A DNA stretch of 64,000 nt from Apricaphanius iberus (lineage: Eukaryota > Chordata > Actinopteri > Cyprinodontiformes > Aphaniidae): positions 992,001 to 1,056,000 of the forward strand of contig JAPXFQ010002718.1 of the NCBI GenBank assembly GCA_028564705.1, read 5' to 3'. How positions within the stretch are numbered: the first letter of the stretch is position 1; each line of letters opens with the position of its first letter. Under the pieces are notes generated by a model. That model worked only from the letters and a program-made list of their open reading frames with translations, made no database searches and was not told the origin of the DNA. Below, one piece after another: positions 26,401 to 33,017 of the stretch. The position numbers and the translations under genes were made by a program.

Positions 26401-29222
26401 AGACCACATCAACCCTTTGTTTGTTGAGCTCCACTGGCTACTAGTAGCTTTCTGCATGCAATTCAAGTCAGGATTGTTAGCCTACTAAGTACTTAATGGA
26501 ACAGTTCTCATCTTCTTGAATGCTTGGTAACCATGGTCATCAAGGGATTGCAGGCTAGAAGTGTCTACATCACATTCAAGACAATCTTCATACGTTGGAT
26601 CCAGCTGATATAATGACCTGCGGGGCCTTACGACAGACAACCCTGTCTATTTTTGGCTGGCTTAAATTTGAGGTAAAGTGGAAACAACTAAAACAAGAAT
26701 AAAAAATAAAAAAACAGCAAACATTTAAGCAGGGCCAATAATTAACCTACCTTTTGATATATTGAAAGTTGTCTCAAACAAATAATATCTCAAAAACTAA
26801 ACCTAAAATCTGTCATATTTTTACATTCTGAGAGAGACAAGAAGTAGCTGAAGAGTTTGATTTATAATATGGGTATGGTGTGAAAAACTGCGAGAGATTA
26901 TTTCCCACAAAGGCATCTACCATGTACCTTTTTCTGTCCTTGCCGCTATGCCTGCACTGTAAAACGCTGAGGGAACCTAACCAGCGGTCTTCCGTCTCAG
27001 TAGCTTCTTGTTAACTTTGGTATTGCTTGCATTGTTACATCCACATTTTTAAGTTGTTTGGATAAAACTAATAGTTGCCTGTATGTGTGCAGAACATTTA
27101 CAACAAAAATACACTTAACCTTTTCATGCTAGCTCTTAGTAGCCTCAACAAGTAAATGATCTTGGACATGAAGTTGTTTTGTACATGAAGTTGTTACGAT
27201 TTTCTTGCCCAAAGGTTTCGAGCGTCGGCCTTTGAAGCACCCATCCTGCCCAGATGGAGCCGACAGGGACAGTGGTTCTCCAAAGCCCCCACGCACAGGC
27301 ACCGTCCCCTCACTGGTGCCCAAGCCACCCTCTTACCCACTGGTGAAACTGGTGGGCAAGTTCTACACCCTGAAGTGCCGGTAAGGGAAACCTGTAATTC
27401 ATTTCACTTCAATTTATTTATGTAGCACCAATTTATAACAGATGTAGTCTCCTGGCACTTTACAAGAAAATAAATTTTATTCAATCATACAAACACTCCA
27501 GTCAGTTCAAAAGTTTTCTATCCCCGCAGAGTGAGTTGTCAGTGACTTGCAGCAATCACCCCTGAACCCAAATGTAGGGACCGTAGACAGTCGCCTGCTT
27601 TCTGTCTTTACTTTCTCAGCAAACCCTAAGTAATACCTCATACTGAGCAAGCATATAGCAACAGTGGAGAGGAACCCCCCCCTTCAACTGGTTTCTTCCA
27701 GTTGAAGGGCTGGATGACCCCTCGTACTAAACCAACCTGGCTTAGTACGAGGGGTCATCTGCAACGACTGTCTGGTGGTTTGAGAAGACAAAACAGAGAC
27801 ACAGAAAGAACAAAAAGAACCTATGGAAGAGTACCTTCTATGTCAAAGAATGTAAAAAGTTGATAACAGGACATGGAGGACGTTCAGTTACTGGGAGCAT
27901 CATCTGAATCGGTGCACTCCCTGTCTGACAAGGCATCAGAGCTGAGCAAAATGCCAGACCAGGTGTAGCTTCTATGGAGAGAAAAACAAGTTATTAGTCA
28001 AAATAACGGCAAATAATGCAACTGGAGAATAGTAGAATAGAAAAGTAGTAATAAAAGTAGTGCAGGCTCCATTATTTCCAGAGAGGGAAAGGAAAAAAAG
28101 AATCGTACACAACTGTATTGGTGATCGAATTGTCTGGCTGGGTTTTTCAATTGCTCCTTTAATCCTAAAGCAGCAGTTCCTTCCAGGGCTGGACGATAAT
28201 TCGATAACAGTATATATCGATCGATAGATGTGTGGTGTGATAGAAAATAAAGGGGTCGATAAAAAAGTTTGAAAGAAAAAAAAAAGTTTGCCCTCATTTT
28301 TTCATTATAGCCTATCAGGCAGCTTAATACAACAACCATTAGGGTACTTGCTCCAAACGAATCATTAACGCTGACCTACGCAGCTCTGTCAGCCACTCCT
28401 CTCTCCTTTCAAACTACAAAAAGTCTCTAAGCGAACCATCACCGTAACTTCACCCCCGTTACAATTAGTTCATTGAAGAATAATAAAATGACCGGGAGGC
28501 ACTTAAAATATATATTTTACATTTTGTGATATCTATCGATAATTATCTATCAATCAATATGACTATTCCTTTATCGATATGCTCTTTTTCTATATCGTCC
28601 AGCCCTAGTTCCTTAACTTCCTCTGCCTCCAAAGCTTCTCTCCACTTTTTTGCAGCTGATGCAGCGAGAGGATTGTAAGCCATTTTGGTTTGTTTGACAA
28701 CAGAAAAAGTACTTAAATTCTGATGTAAAAGCAGTAAAAAGGCTTTGAAGGTTTTAGCTTCTCTTGTGGGAAACACTGACACAGAGGCACAATGTATTTC
28801 TTTTACTCGAATAACTGCTTTTATTATTTCTTGGTTATGTTCAACAGTTATGCCTTTATTTTTTTTCTGTCTTAATCAGGTTCTGCGAGGTGGAGTTCCA
28901 TGGCCCGCTGTCGGTGCAGGAGGACTGGATCCGACACCTCCAGCAGCACATCTTCAAGATGAACTACAACAAGCCTGCCGCTCTGAAAGCAACCGCCGCC
29001 GACACCCACAACCTGGCCGGCAATTCAACCCCGGTCCAAGCCTCCGACCCCAGTTCAAGAACTGCCTCCACGCCGACCCGCTCCACGGCGCCCAACAGCC
29101 GTTCCCCCACGCCCGTGGCGGAGTTCGCCGCTGCCATAACTGCCAAAGAGATCACACAGGTCTCAGAGGAGCAGCCCGCCATAATCCCAACTCCCATTCC
29201 TCTCCCCACACAGATGGTGTGA
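47..29222 (+). CDS. wiz: wiz gene, 3' eleven coding exons (gene-level entry)
   Basis: WIZ is a nuclear C2H2 protein that joins the G9a/GLP H3K9 methyltransferase complex and links it to the CtBP corepressor (family knowledge). The coding join is 47-475, 4346-4747, 14255-14380, 16252-16803, 16893-17318, 17431-17937, 18028-18597, 18688-18899, 24905-25145, 27215-27380, 28880-29222. All junctions are GT/AG and all phases agree, giving 1323 residues ending at TGA 29220-29222. Identity rests on widely spaced fingers of the type C-x2-C-x12-H-x3-H with the family signature [14 protein letters not shown] followed by [15 protein letters not shown], on the PLNL motifs, and on the C-terminal block [17 protein letters not shown]. 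The first exon here opens mid-codon, so the N-terminus of the long isoform is outside the window. Most introns are phase 1. Exon edges were set by eye from splice consensus and reading frame. Confidence 0.95.
640..1567. mobile_element. Non-autonomous hAT-like element with target duplication
   Basis: The ends are inverted (left GGGTGGGTGCTAT, right ATACCACCC) and the element is flanked by the direct repeat ATTTTAGCT at 631-639 and 1568-1576. An 8-bp-class duplication fits the hAT superfamily. The interior has no coding capacity. It contains ACCGGTATA and CGGTATAAACCGG motifs close to the right end. It lies in the intron after the 47-475 wiz exon. Confidence 0.7.
1577..2841. other. Intron, nothing recognised
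   Basis: AT-rich wiz intron sequence. Short open frames on either strand show no recognisable family, codon bias or splice context. The 2650-2840 part is more GC-rich and may be an old repeat, but I could not assign it. Confidence 0.5.
2842..2996 (+). mobile_element. LINE-like ORF C-terminal fragment
   Basis: The stretch starting GGTTCAGGCATCTGATCAGG matches the C-terminal coding end of a common fish LINE (protein pattern RWxGHLIRMP), with several substitutions and indels. A second copy of the same family lies at 62035-62375 on the other strand. No intact frame remains. The LINE clade could not be fixed. Confidence 0.5.
2997..4345. other. Intron, nothing firmly recognised
   Basis: The remaining part of the wiz intron. 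A GC-rich patch at about 3810-4170 stands out from AT-rich surroundings and may be a short repeat. No conserved coding signal is seen before the acceptor at 4344-4345. Confidence 0.4.
4346..4747 (+). CDS. wiz: wiz exon, second finger plus acidic linker
   Basis: The acceptor CTCAG ends at 4345 and the donor GTGAGT starts at 4748, with phase 1 on both sides. The exon carries one C2H2 finger ([21 protein letters not shown]) about 13 residues in, followed by [21 protein letters not shown], the WIZ-type finger tail. The second half is acidic ([17 protein letters not shown]) and includes VKLE, a match to the sumoylation pattern (hydrophobic-K-x-E), though no modification can be inferred from sequence alone. 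It is used only in the long isoform if the 7441 promoter is real. Confidence 0.94.
4855..6795 (-). mobile_element. Tc1-like relic(s), interrupted at about 5558-6409
   Basis: On the minus strand, 4922-5311 encodes a degenerate Tc1 transposase segment with the diagnostic [20 protein letters not shown]. To its right, 5312-5557 continues the transposase and resumes at about 6410, ending near 6795 in the terminal sequence TTTTTAAGTGGGACAACTTG. The break is filled by about 850 bp of other repeat. The 4855-4990 part may come from a different Tc1 family than the right end. No intact transposase remains. Confidence 0.75.
5558..6409. mobile_element. Repeat inserted in the Tc1 relic
   Basis: The left edge (CAGTGTTTCTTACCACAGAC) and the right edge (AAAATGTAGAGAACCACC) resemble weak inverted ends of a hAT-like element. 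Inside, 5760-5990 matches the 5' part of a second Tc1-like family, the same type seen at 8725-9580. No clear target duplication was found, so the boundaries are approximate. Confidence 0.45.
7280..7327 (+). repeat. (GT)n microsatellite
   Basis: A nearly pure GT dinucleotide run of about 48 bp, with a single interruption near 7287. It lies about 110 bp upstream of the putative internal wiz first exon. Confidence 0.95.
7370..7640 (+). promoter_or_regulatory. wiz: CpG-rich putative internal wiz promoter
   Basis: A sharp GC- and CpG-rich block in AT-rich intron. It contains CCGCGGTGCATACGGGGCC before the ATG and CGGCGGCGGCGGCG after the donor. No TATA box is evident. It surrounds the candidate first exon 7441-7528, so it is read as a CpG-island promoter for a short wiz transcript (inference). 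Confidence 0.7.
7441..7528 (+). CDS. wiz: wiz alternative first exon (short isoform)
   Basis: The ATG at 7441 has A at -3 and G at +4, and is preceded in frame by TAG at 7414-7416. The 29 codons read [20 protein letters not shown] and onward to ALRT. The donor GTGAGT starts at 7529 and leaves one base (G), the same phase as the 4747 donor, so the exon joins the 14255 exon as a GGT codon. The joined frame is open to the wiz stop and gives 1076 residues with six fingers. I infer a short isoform from its own promoter. Mammalian WIZ is known to have long and short forms, but I could not confirm that this peptide is conserved. Confidence 0.72.
7641..8724. other. Intron downstream of the CpG block, nothing recognised
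   Basis: Base composition falls back to AT-rich. No coding exon, RNA gene or clear mobile element is seen. The first few hundred bases after the donor could hold intronic regulatory sites of the internal promoter. Confidence 0.4.
8725..9580 (+). mobile_element. Tc1-like relic, plus-strand transposase
   Basis: Ordered matches to one Tc1 family run through the interval: the 5' end with AAATTAGAATATAATCAAAA, the stretch GGGCTAAGGAGAAAGAGAAT near 9226, then GGGGATGCTGATTTTTATTG and CATTGATGCAGTTATTCATG near the 3' end. Many indels have removed the reading frame. It lies inside the long intron before the 14255 wiz exon. Confidence 0.7.
9581..11312. other. AT-rich intron with minor repeat traces
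   Basis: No gene is seen. Weak repeat traces are GTTCGGTACATTTTCGGTAC at about 9750 and a short LINE or SINE tail-like segment at 11131-11190 (ATACATTTTATTTATAAGGC). The rest is unassigned. Confidence 0.4.
12640..12702. mobile_element. Fragment of the piggyBac-like family seen at 20530
   Basis: It shares GAAGAAATTAAACTCGCGA (reverse complement here) and the terminus GCCCCCTGCTCC before TTAA at 12703-12706 with the complete copy at 20530-20982. Only one end is visible. It sits inside the pogo-like element. Confidence 0.5.
13037..13240 (+). pseudogene. pogo/Tigger transposase C-terminal fragment
   Basis: The 67-codon frame contains [17 protein letters not shown] and then [12 protein letters not shown], a pattern found after the DDE domain in Tigger/pogo transposases. 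The catalytic residues are absent, so this is a remnant. It lies in the right part of the element bounded by the inverted ends at 11313 and 13508. Confidence 0.6.
13509..14254. other. Intron before the small wiz exon
   Basis: No gene. The end of a probable short repeat (GATATGTCCCCTTTAA, 14129-14144) lies about 110 bp before the acceptor. The rest is unassigned. Confidence 0.35.
14255..14380 (+). CDS. wiz: wiz small linker exon (42 codons)
   Basis: The acceptor GTGCAG ends at 14254 and the donor GTGAGA starts at 14381. Phase is 1 on both sides, so the exon can be skipped without a frameshift. It encodes an acidic stretch ([13 protein letters not shown]) followed by [20 protein letters not shown] and contains no finger. 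It is the first exon shared by the predicted long and short isoforms. Confidence 0.85.
14540..15205. repeat. Probable non-autonomous DNA element with ACTTGAGTAA motifs
   Basis: The motif ACTTGAGTAA or ACTTAAGTAA recurs in direct and inverted form near both edges (about 14589, 14614 and 15113), a pattern common in fish MITE-like repeats. No coding capacity is seen and the termini are not sharp. Confidence 0.4.
15408..15469 (+). repeat. (TA)n microsatellite
   Basis: About 62 bp of alternating TA. It lies in the intron between the 14255 and 16252 wiz exons. Confidence 0.97.
15470..16251. other. Intron, nothing firmly recognised
   Basis: AT-rich intron. A MITE-like edge (CATTCGATGCATCCCTGG, about 15778-15795) is visible. 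No coding signal precedes the acceptor at 16250-16251. Confidence 0.35.
16252..16803 (+). CDS. wiz: wiz exon, third finger and first PLNL motif
   Basis: The acceptor TTTTTACAG ends at 16251 and the donor GTGAGC starts at 16804, phase 1 on both sides. It opens with VKKWKCEVC and one finger ([21 protein letters not shown]), then the family tail [19 protein letters not shown]. The linker is rich in Ser and Pro and contains [20 protein letters not shown]. The exon ends DAPLNL plus one base. Joined to the next exon it gives [13 protein letters not shown], a CtBP-binding-type motif in the WIZ family. The frame runs unspliced past the donor into SEHHH, which is not the conserved continuation and so supports splicing here. 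Confidence 0.95.
16893..17318 (+). CDS. wiz: wiz exon, fourth finger
   Basis: The acceptor GTTCGCAG ends at 16892 and the donor GTAAGT starts at 17319. It encodes [17 protein letters not shown] and the finger [21 protein letters not shown], followed by [20 protein letters not shown]. The remainder is a Ser-rich linker with a basic patch (PAKRLKTSS). The intron upstream is only 89 bp. This block is among the most conserved in WIZ. Confidence 0.96.
17431..17937 (+). CDS. wiz: wiz exon, fifth finger
   Basis: The acceptor CTCTTAG ends at 17430 and the donor GTAGGT starts at 17938, phase 1 on both sides. The finger [21 protein letters not shown] is followed by [20 protein letters not shown], almost the same as the next exon. 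The linker is Pro/Ser-rich ([14 protein letters not shown]). The exon ends VYPLNL, so a second CtBP-type motif lies across the junction (PLNL then AMAHESEP). A second GT at 17941 would also fit a weak donor, but the first keeps the frame. Confidence 0.95.
18028..18597 (+). CDS. wiz: wiz exon, sixth finger
   Basis: The acceptor TTCTCAG ends at 18027 and the donor GTAAGC starts at 18598, phase 1. It encodes [16 protein letters not shown] and the finger [21 protein letters not shown], with the tail [20 protein letters not shown]. The rest is a basic, Ser-rich linker of about 130 residues. The first ATG of this exon is internal and not a gene start. The near identity with the preceding exon points to an old tandem exon duplication. 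Confidence 0.95.
18688..18899 (+). CDS. wiz: wiz exon, seventh finger
   Basis: The acceptor TTTTTCAG ends at 18687 and the donor GTAAGG starts at 18900. It enters in phase 1 and leaves in phase 0, ending the run of symmetric exons. It encodes the finger [21 protein letters not shown], the tail [20 protein letters not shown], then [20 protein letters not shown] and SRSSLKK, a characteristic WIZ block. Confidence 0.96.
18900..20525. other. Intron with palindrome; otherwise unassigned
   Basis: Start of a 6-kb wiz intron. Besides the palindrome at 19689-19756 and three copies of ACGTTTATTTA just left of it (from 19640), no coding exon or named element was recognised. A short repeated GGCCTTAAGGCCTTAA lies near 19083. 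Confidence 0.4.
19689..19756. repeat. 68-bp perfect palindrome around (AT)18
   Basis: The left arm AAAAAAATCTGATATT (19689-19704) is the exact reverse complement of the right arm AATATCAGATTTTTTT (19741-19756), with 36 bp of alternating AT between them. The whole segment is self-complementary, so it can extrude as a cruciform. Confidence 0.95.
20530..20982. mobile_element. Non-autonomous piggyBac-like element (TTAA target)
   Basis: Inverted ends AGGAGTAGGGGGCCGGATT and, from the right, AAGGAGCAGGGGGCTGGATT are flanked by TTAA on both sides (20526-20529 and 20983-20986). TTAA duplication is the hallmark of piggyBac. The element is about 450 bp with no transposase. A related fragment is at 12640-12702. 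Confidence 0.7.
21515..21529 (+). promoter_or_regulatory. X-box-like (RFX) motif
   Basis: GTTACCATAGTAACC fits the imperfect palindrome bound by RFX factors (half-sites GTTACC and AGTAAC with 2-bp spacing). It lies in an intron, and function is not shown by sequence alone. Confidence 0.3.
23405..23474 (+). repeat. (CTTT)n and (CTTG)n microsatellite
   Basis: About 45 bp of TTTC repeats changes directly to TTGC repeats, a compound tetranucleotide array. Confidence 0.95.
24230..24890. repeat. Repeat-like sequence abutting a wiz splice acceptor
   Basis: GTTCA-rich motifs in both orientations (CAAAGTTCCGTTCACA near 24258, GAACGATCGTTCATTGAAC ending near 24886) mark a fish MITE-like repeat. It ends about 15-20 bp before the acceptor at 24903-24904. 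Family not assigned. Confidence 0.4.
24905..25145 (+). CDS. wiz: wiz exon, Ser-rich region
   Basis: The acceptor CTCCTCACAG ends at 24904 and the donor GTTTGT starts at 25146 (weaker consensus). Enters phase 0, leaves phase 1. About 80 residues, starting [20 protein letters not shown], Ser/Ala/Arg-rich with no finger, ending [10 protein letters not shown]. Conservation is low in this part of WIZ, so the call rests on splice signals, open frame and position between two certain exons. Confidence 0.82.
25821..26190. mobile_element. Non-autonomous DNA element, GATGCACCGATAC termini
   Basis: The left end GGGATGCACCGATACTGG and the right end GATCGTTGCACCCC are inverted relative to each other, with TA directly outside each. 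The interior repeats GGTATCGGG-type motifs near both ends. No coding capacity. It lies in the intron after the 24905 exon. Confidence 0.6.
26191..26239. other. Short spacer between two repeats
   Basis: About 50 bp between the DNA element and the LINE fragment. Nothing recognised. Confidence 0.3.
26240..26490 (+). mobile_element. LINE ORF2 C-terminal fragment
   Basis: The plus strand encodes [13 protein letters not shown], then [11 protein letters not shown] and, after a stop, [13 protein letters not shown]. This is the post-RT region shared by CR1/L2-type LINEs (RLDYCN, VQNAAAR, HITPxLxxLHWLPV). It is broken by stops and truncated at both ends. Confidence 0.65.
26491..27214. other. Intron, nothing recognised
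   Basis: AT-rich wiz intron up to the acceptor CCCAAAG ending at 27214. The first 200 bp may still be degenerate LINE. Confidence 0.35.
27215..27380 (+). CDS. wiz: wiz penultimate coding exon
   Basis: The acceptor AAAG ends at 27214 and the donor GTAAGG starts at 27381. It enters phase 1 and leaves phase 2. It encodes [14 protein letters not shown], then [18 protein letters not shown] and KFYTLKC with the first Cys of the last finger. The intron therefore separates the two zinc-binding cysteines. The block is strongly WIZ-like. Confidence 0.95.
27400..27830. repeat. LINE/SINE tail-type repeat
   Basis: It contains TTCAATTTATTTATGTAGCA, CTGGCACTTTACAAG and GCATATAGCAACAGTGGAGA, which are landmarks of a common fish retroposon tail. 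Two local hairpins (27682-27759) interrupt it. It lies in the last wiz intron. Confidence 0.55.
27682..27759. repeat. Two adjacent perfect hairpins
   Basis: Hairpin 1: CTTCAACTGG (27682-27691) pairs with CCAGTTGAAG (27698-27707) over a 6-nt loop. Hairpin 2: GATGACCCCTCGTACTA (27713-27729) pairs exactly with TAGTACGAGGGGTCATC (27743-27759) over a 13-nt loop. The right arm of hairpin 2 fits the surrounding repeat; the left arm looks like an inverted copy of it. Confidence 0.9.
28183..28606. mobile_element. Non-autonomous hAT-like element with 8-bp duplication
   Basis: The ends are AGGGCTGGACGATAAT and, from the right, AGGGCTGGACGATATA, flanked by AGTTCCTT at 28175-28182 and 28607-28614. TATCGAT motifs cluster near both ends. 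It has no transposase. A longer, interrupted copy of the same family lies at about 58722-61320. It sits in the last wiz intron, about 270 bp before the terminal exon. Confidence 0.8.
28880..29222 (+). CDS. wiz: wiz terminal coding exon, C-terminal finger and stop
   Basis: The acceptor TTAATCAG ends at 28879. The first base completes the split Arg codon, then [16 protein letters not shown] and [13 protein letters not shown]. With the previous exon this forms a finger of spacing C-x2-C-x16-H-x3-H, longer than the usual x12 and as found in WIZ. In mammals the C-terminal finger is reported to contact G9a/GLP. The tail is Thr/Pro/Ala-rich and ends PLPTQMV at TGA 29220-29222. Confidence 0.96.
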
Positions 29223-29992
29223 GCTCAAACTCGTCATTGCTATAGCTCCCCCTTTTGTTTTCTCCAGTCGCTGTTCGTCCACCATGTTCATTCCTGCAAC
29301 CTTCAGAAATTGTTGTGAGGGAGGAGCTTTTTCCATCATAAGAGCCCTTTAGAAGCCCCGAGTACATTTGAAGCATCTATAGACTGTTTCTAAATCCAGT
29401 TGCCATGGGGACGAGGCTCTCCTAGCTCAGTTGTGCTTAGGGGATGGGTGATAATGGGAACTGTCCAAGGTCATGAGGAGGGATCAAATACTTCTTTGTG
29501 TTTGCCTTGTTTATGCTGAATGTTCAGATGTTCCTGTACCTTTCCCGTTCGCTGGGAGAGTAGTATGAACCCTTTATGACACTTTTACTGCCCCGTCTAC
29601 TACCGCCCCCATCCCCCTTCTTATATGAACAAGACTTTCGAGATGGCGAAGCCTTTTACTCTTTAAATGTTCCTGACTGAGATTCAAAAAGACGTTTCTT
29701 ATTCATGCTGGTCTCGTCGTTGAGACTTGAAGTGTGTGGTAACACTTAGTGTTAAAAAGGCACTTTTAAATTCGACACTGTCACTCTGCACTTAATTAAA
29801 CACATTTCATGTGTGTTTAGGTGAAAGATTGGAACAAAAGCTAGAAGCACACAAGTGAGGAAAAATCCCTCAAATGAACTTTTTAGATGGAAAACTGTCC
29901 CCTAGAGTCTACATATATTTAGATTGAATGTAGCGGGAAGCACCTGTTTTGACCTGATGTGCACATTATCCCACAAAGCTACAGTCATTTTT
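29223..29992 (+). other. wiz: wiz 3' UTR, proximal part
   Basis: Sequence after the stop codon, without transposon hallmarks until the Tc1 end at about 29993. An ATTAAA hexamer at 29795-29800 is a candidate poly(A) signal for a UTR of roughly 600 nt. Later AATAAA hexamers at 34517-34522 and 34701-34706 could serve a much longer UTR that would read through the Tc1 relic. Sequence alone cannot choose. Confidence 0.6.
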
Positions 29993-32900
29993 CAAAGTAT
30001 ACACACCCGTTGAACTTTTTCCATTTTATCACGTTCATGTGTCATAAACTTGAATGTATTTTATTGGGATCTTGCGCGATAGACCAACAACCAAGGCAAC
30101 GCTTGACACCTGTGGTTCCAAGTAGTCACTCAATTAATAAACAGTCTAAATGCAGTTATTCTACATCTATACTCAATTTAGGTGGGCATCTGTTGAGAAG
30201 GGCAGCTATTACTTCTTTACAACACAAATTTTGCCTTCACAGAAACAAAAAACGAACAAATATGTCCTAGAAGGTTCTGGTCAGATTAGACCAAAACCAA
30301 ACTTCCTAGCTTAGATGCAAAATGTTATTTCCATCCATCCATCCAAGATCTATACCCAATTTAGAGAGAGGTTCACACTGCGTTTTTGTCGGCTGTCAAA
30401 GAGAAATCTTTGTTACAGAACTGTGAGCGTGACTCCCAGCTCTGCGGCCGTCCAGTGTGTCAAGCCTTCCAAAAGTTTATTGAGCACTCGCACAACCAAA
30501 TTCTGCCTCTGACAGTCTTCAAACAGCGGCCGAAAATCTACCTTTCCTGTCTGCAATCGACCAATGGAATACACCCAGGGAGTGACGCAAAAAGTTAGTG
30601 ATAAGTGTACAGCGTGACGATAGCAGTATCAACACTAGCAGCAATGGTGGCCACATGCCAGAACACGTGGAGCAACAAATAAGTCAACATTTATTACGTT
30701 TTGGCAGCAAACAAGGTGTCGATGTCATTTTAACCTTGCCATTTTTGGAATCTGACAGCTTTTAGTGTCATATCCTCGTGACGTTCGAGTGTCCTGCTAG
30801 AGCGAGACGTCCTGCAGTTTGACTCACTGAAACCTTGGGGCGCACAGAGTACCACCTCTCTAGAGCTTGCACATTTGTCTCAAAGTAGTCCTTTGAGACA
30901 AACAAAAAACATGCAGCCTCAACCAGGATTGAAATGGAAAGTACCATTTTTTGCAACCTGGACCTTATTTTTAGCATGCAATACATTAATTTACTCACCC
31001 AGTCAAGTTTGGAGTCCTTCAGGAGAAGTTTTTATCCATTCAGCGTATATCCGTATAATTGAAGTTAATGGGGGGGGAATCGACGTGAAGTCTCTAAATA
31101 AGGCCTTATCTGCCACAAAGCTCCGTCATTTAACCAATGTTTTGTTATAAATCATTAGAGCTATTTCCCTGTGAGTTTGGAGCAGCTTGGATGTACTTTG
31201 TTGTTGTCTTCAGGGGATTTTTACAGGCTTACAGGCTTATCATTGTTTTTTCAGGCCTACTTTTCAAGGCACATATTCTTTGCATATTTTAGATGTTTTA
31301 CTGATTCAGCACACCTGATTTCAACCAACCTGTCGTTCAGTGCAGCTCAGCCCACCCGAAATTAAACAAACCAATAGCATTGAAGTACCAGTTTCTCAGA
31401 AATAGACTAGGACGTTCTTGCCGTCTCGTCCATAGAGAAGCATTAAGACTTGCAAGACTTGCAGTTTTCTGGGAAATATTTGCATCTTAAGGCACAAATC
31501 TCGCTTAATTATGTGCCTGGGAAACTTGCAAAAGTCATACACAGTATCTAAAGAGGATAAGCAACAGAGTTTTTTTTTTTCAAATTCAGTTTCCAAACAA
31601 AGAAAAGCATGGGCAAATGTCTCAGTTGGATAAAGCTTTGTGGCAGACCGCATAGTCAACTCAACAAGACACCAGTAAGCAAGAATGTATGTTTGTAGAC
31701 GTTTTTGGGGGGACAATGGTGTTATAAGAACTTAACAATCAGAGCATATGAGTTAATATCAATCACACCAAGCCTAGCGGTGAAGAGCTTTCTTAAGCTA
31801 ACCACTTAGCAGACTGTTGTTATGCTAACTGAAGTGTTTATGTCTATCCCTGCTAGACATGAACAATGCTGGTCTTCAGTTGGTACGTTTACATTCAGCA
31901 AGAGAAAGTCAAATTATTACCTTAGATCGACTGAAATCAGACTTTTAAAATGCATGTATACACCTTAGTCCGGCTGGAATTAGGAGAGGCGGAAATGCAA
32001 CCTTGCAATAACAATGGCATATGGCGTCTAAGACAAACGACAAACGTACGCGGCCAATCGGTGCAGGTTTGGACTTAAGAAGAGGTGATGCGATGTGACA
32101 GTGCATATCATGCTTTAACTTTGTCTGCTTCACTCCCAACAGCCTCTGTTTACTGCCCGAATGCAGCTGGAAGCTAACCGCTATAAGGCTAACAAGTAGG
32201 GAGCGCATATCGCCATCTATCATTGAGGAGTGGAACGTACGTGATTTAATAGTTCGATTTTTTGAGTGACATGTAAACTGCGATTCGGCTCCAGAAAGGG
32301 GGCAAGCACTTAGTACAATTGGCCAAAAAGCTTAATTTAGATGTGCATGTAAATGTACTAGTTTTCCTTGTCAAAGACGATTGATACTAGATGAGACTTC
32401 TTCCTCTTTAGATCCGGAGATCTGTGCCTCTGGCTTCAGTTTATTTTCCCGTAATGCTACCTTGAAATTTTGTACATATAGTAGCCCTCCATGGCATAAT
32501 GGCGTCCTTTCTGAAGGTCCAAAGATATTAACTGTTGTTGGATCAAAAAGTTGTCAAGGGCCTCTTGAGGAACGGTTTCGGAACCGATCGCTCTCATCGT
32601 AAACAAGCGTGTTCGAGTTAGCAACAGCAACTAAGGAGTGTCTGGCCTAGGTTTGTTGGTGGCTGATTAACAGCCGTTTCCTGAACTACTATTGCTCGAA
32701 GCAGTTGTGTTAAAGTAGGGAGACGTCTAAAACATGCAGTGTGCCTTGAGGACCAGTGTTTGGAAAAATTGGTCTAAATGTGCAAAACTGGTAAAGACTC
32801 CCAGCACAAGGTGCTCTTGAAACCTACGAAGCTACGGAATACTTTTCTTTCTTTTTTTGTGTGATTATTTTTATTAAAATATTAAAAACGTGAAACGCTT

Positions 32901-33017
32901 GCTTTTTATCTTCCCCGTCAAGCACTAATTTGTGTTAATATAGAATTCAAAATGGTTGTGAAAGAATGTAAAAAACAAACAAAACAAAAAGTTCAAGGGG
33001 TTTGAATACTCTTGGAA
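29993..33017 (+). mobile_element. Tc1-like relic with internal insertions
   Basis: The left end (CAAAGTATACACACCCGTTG, then AACTTTTT) and the right end (AAAGTTCAAGGGGTTTGAAT near 32989) are inverted matches. A transposase C-terminal trace lies at about 32740-32830 (AATGTGCAAAACTGGTAAAG). The 3-kb span is about twice an autonomous Tc1, and the excess is foreign sequence, including the element at 31884-32359. Coding capacity is lost. Confidence 0.6.
31884..32359. mobile_element. MITE-like insertion inside the Tc1 relic
   Basis: The left end TACGTTTACATTCAG and the reverse complement of the right end (TACATTTACATGCACAT) are similar. About 475 bp with no coding capacity. Superfamily not assigned. 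Confidence 0.45.

Noticed and set aside
28898..29245. Overlapping longer frame across the last wiz exon, beginning near 28745
   Set aside because: It lacks the finger (CRFCEVEF frame) and crosses the acceptor without support.
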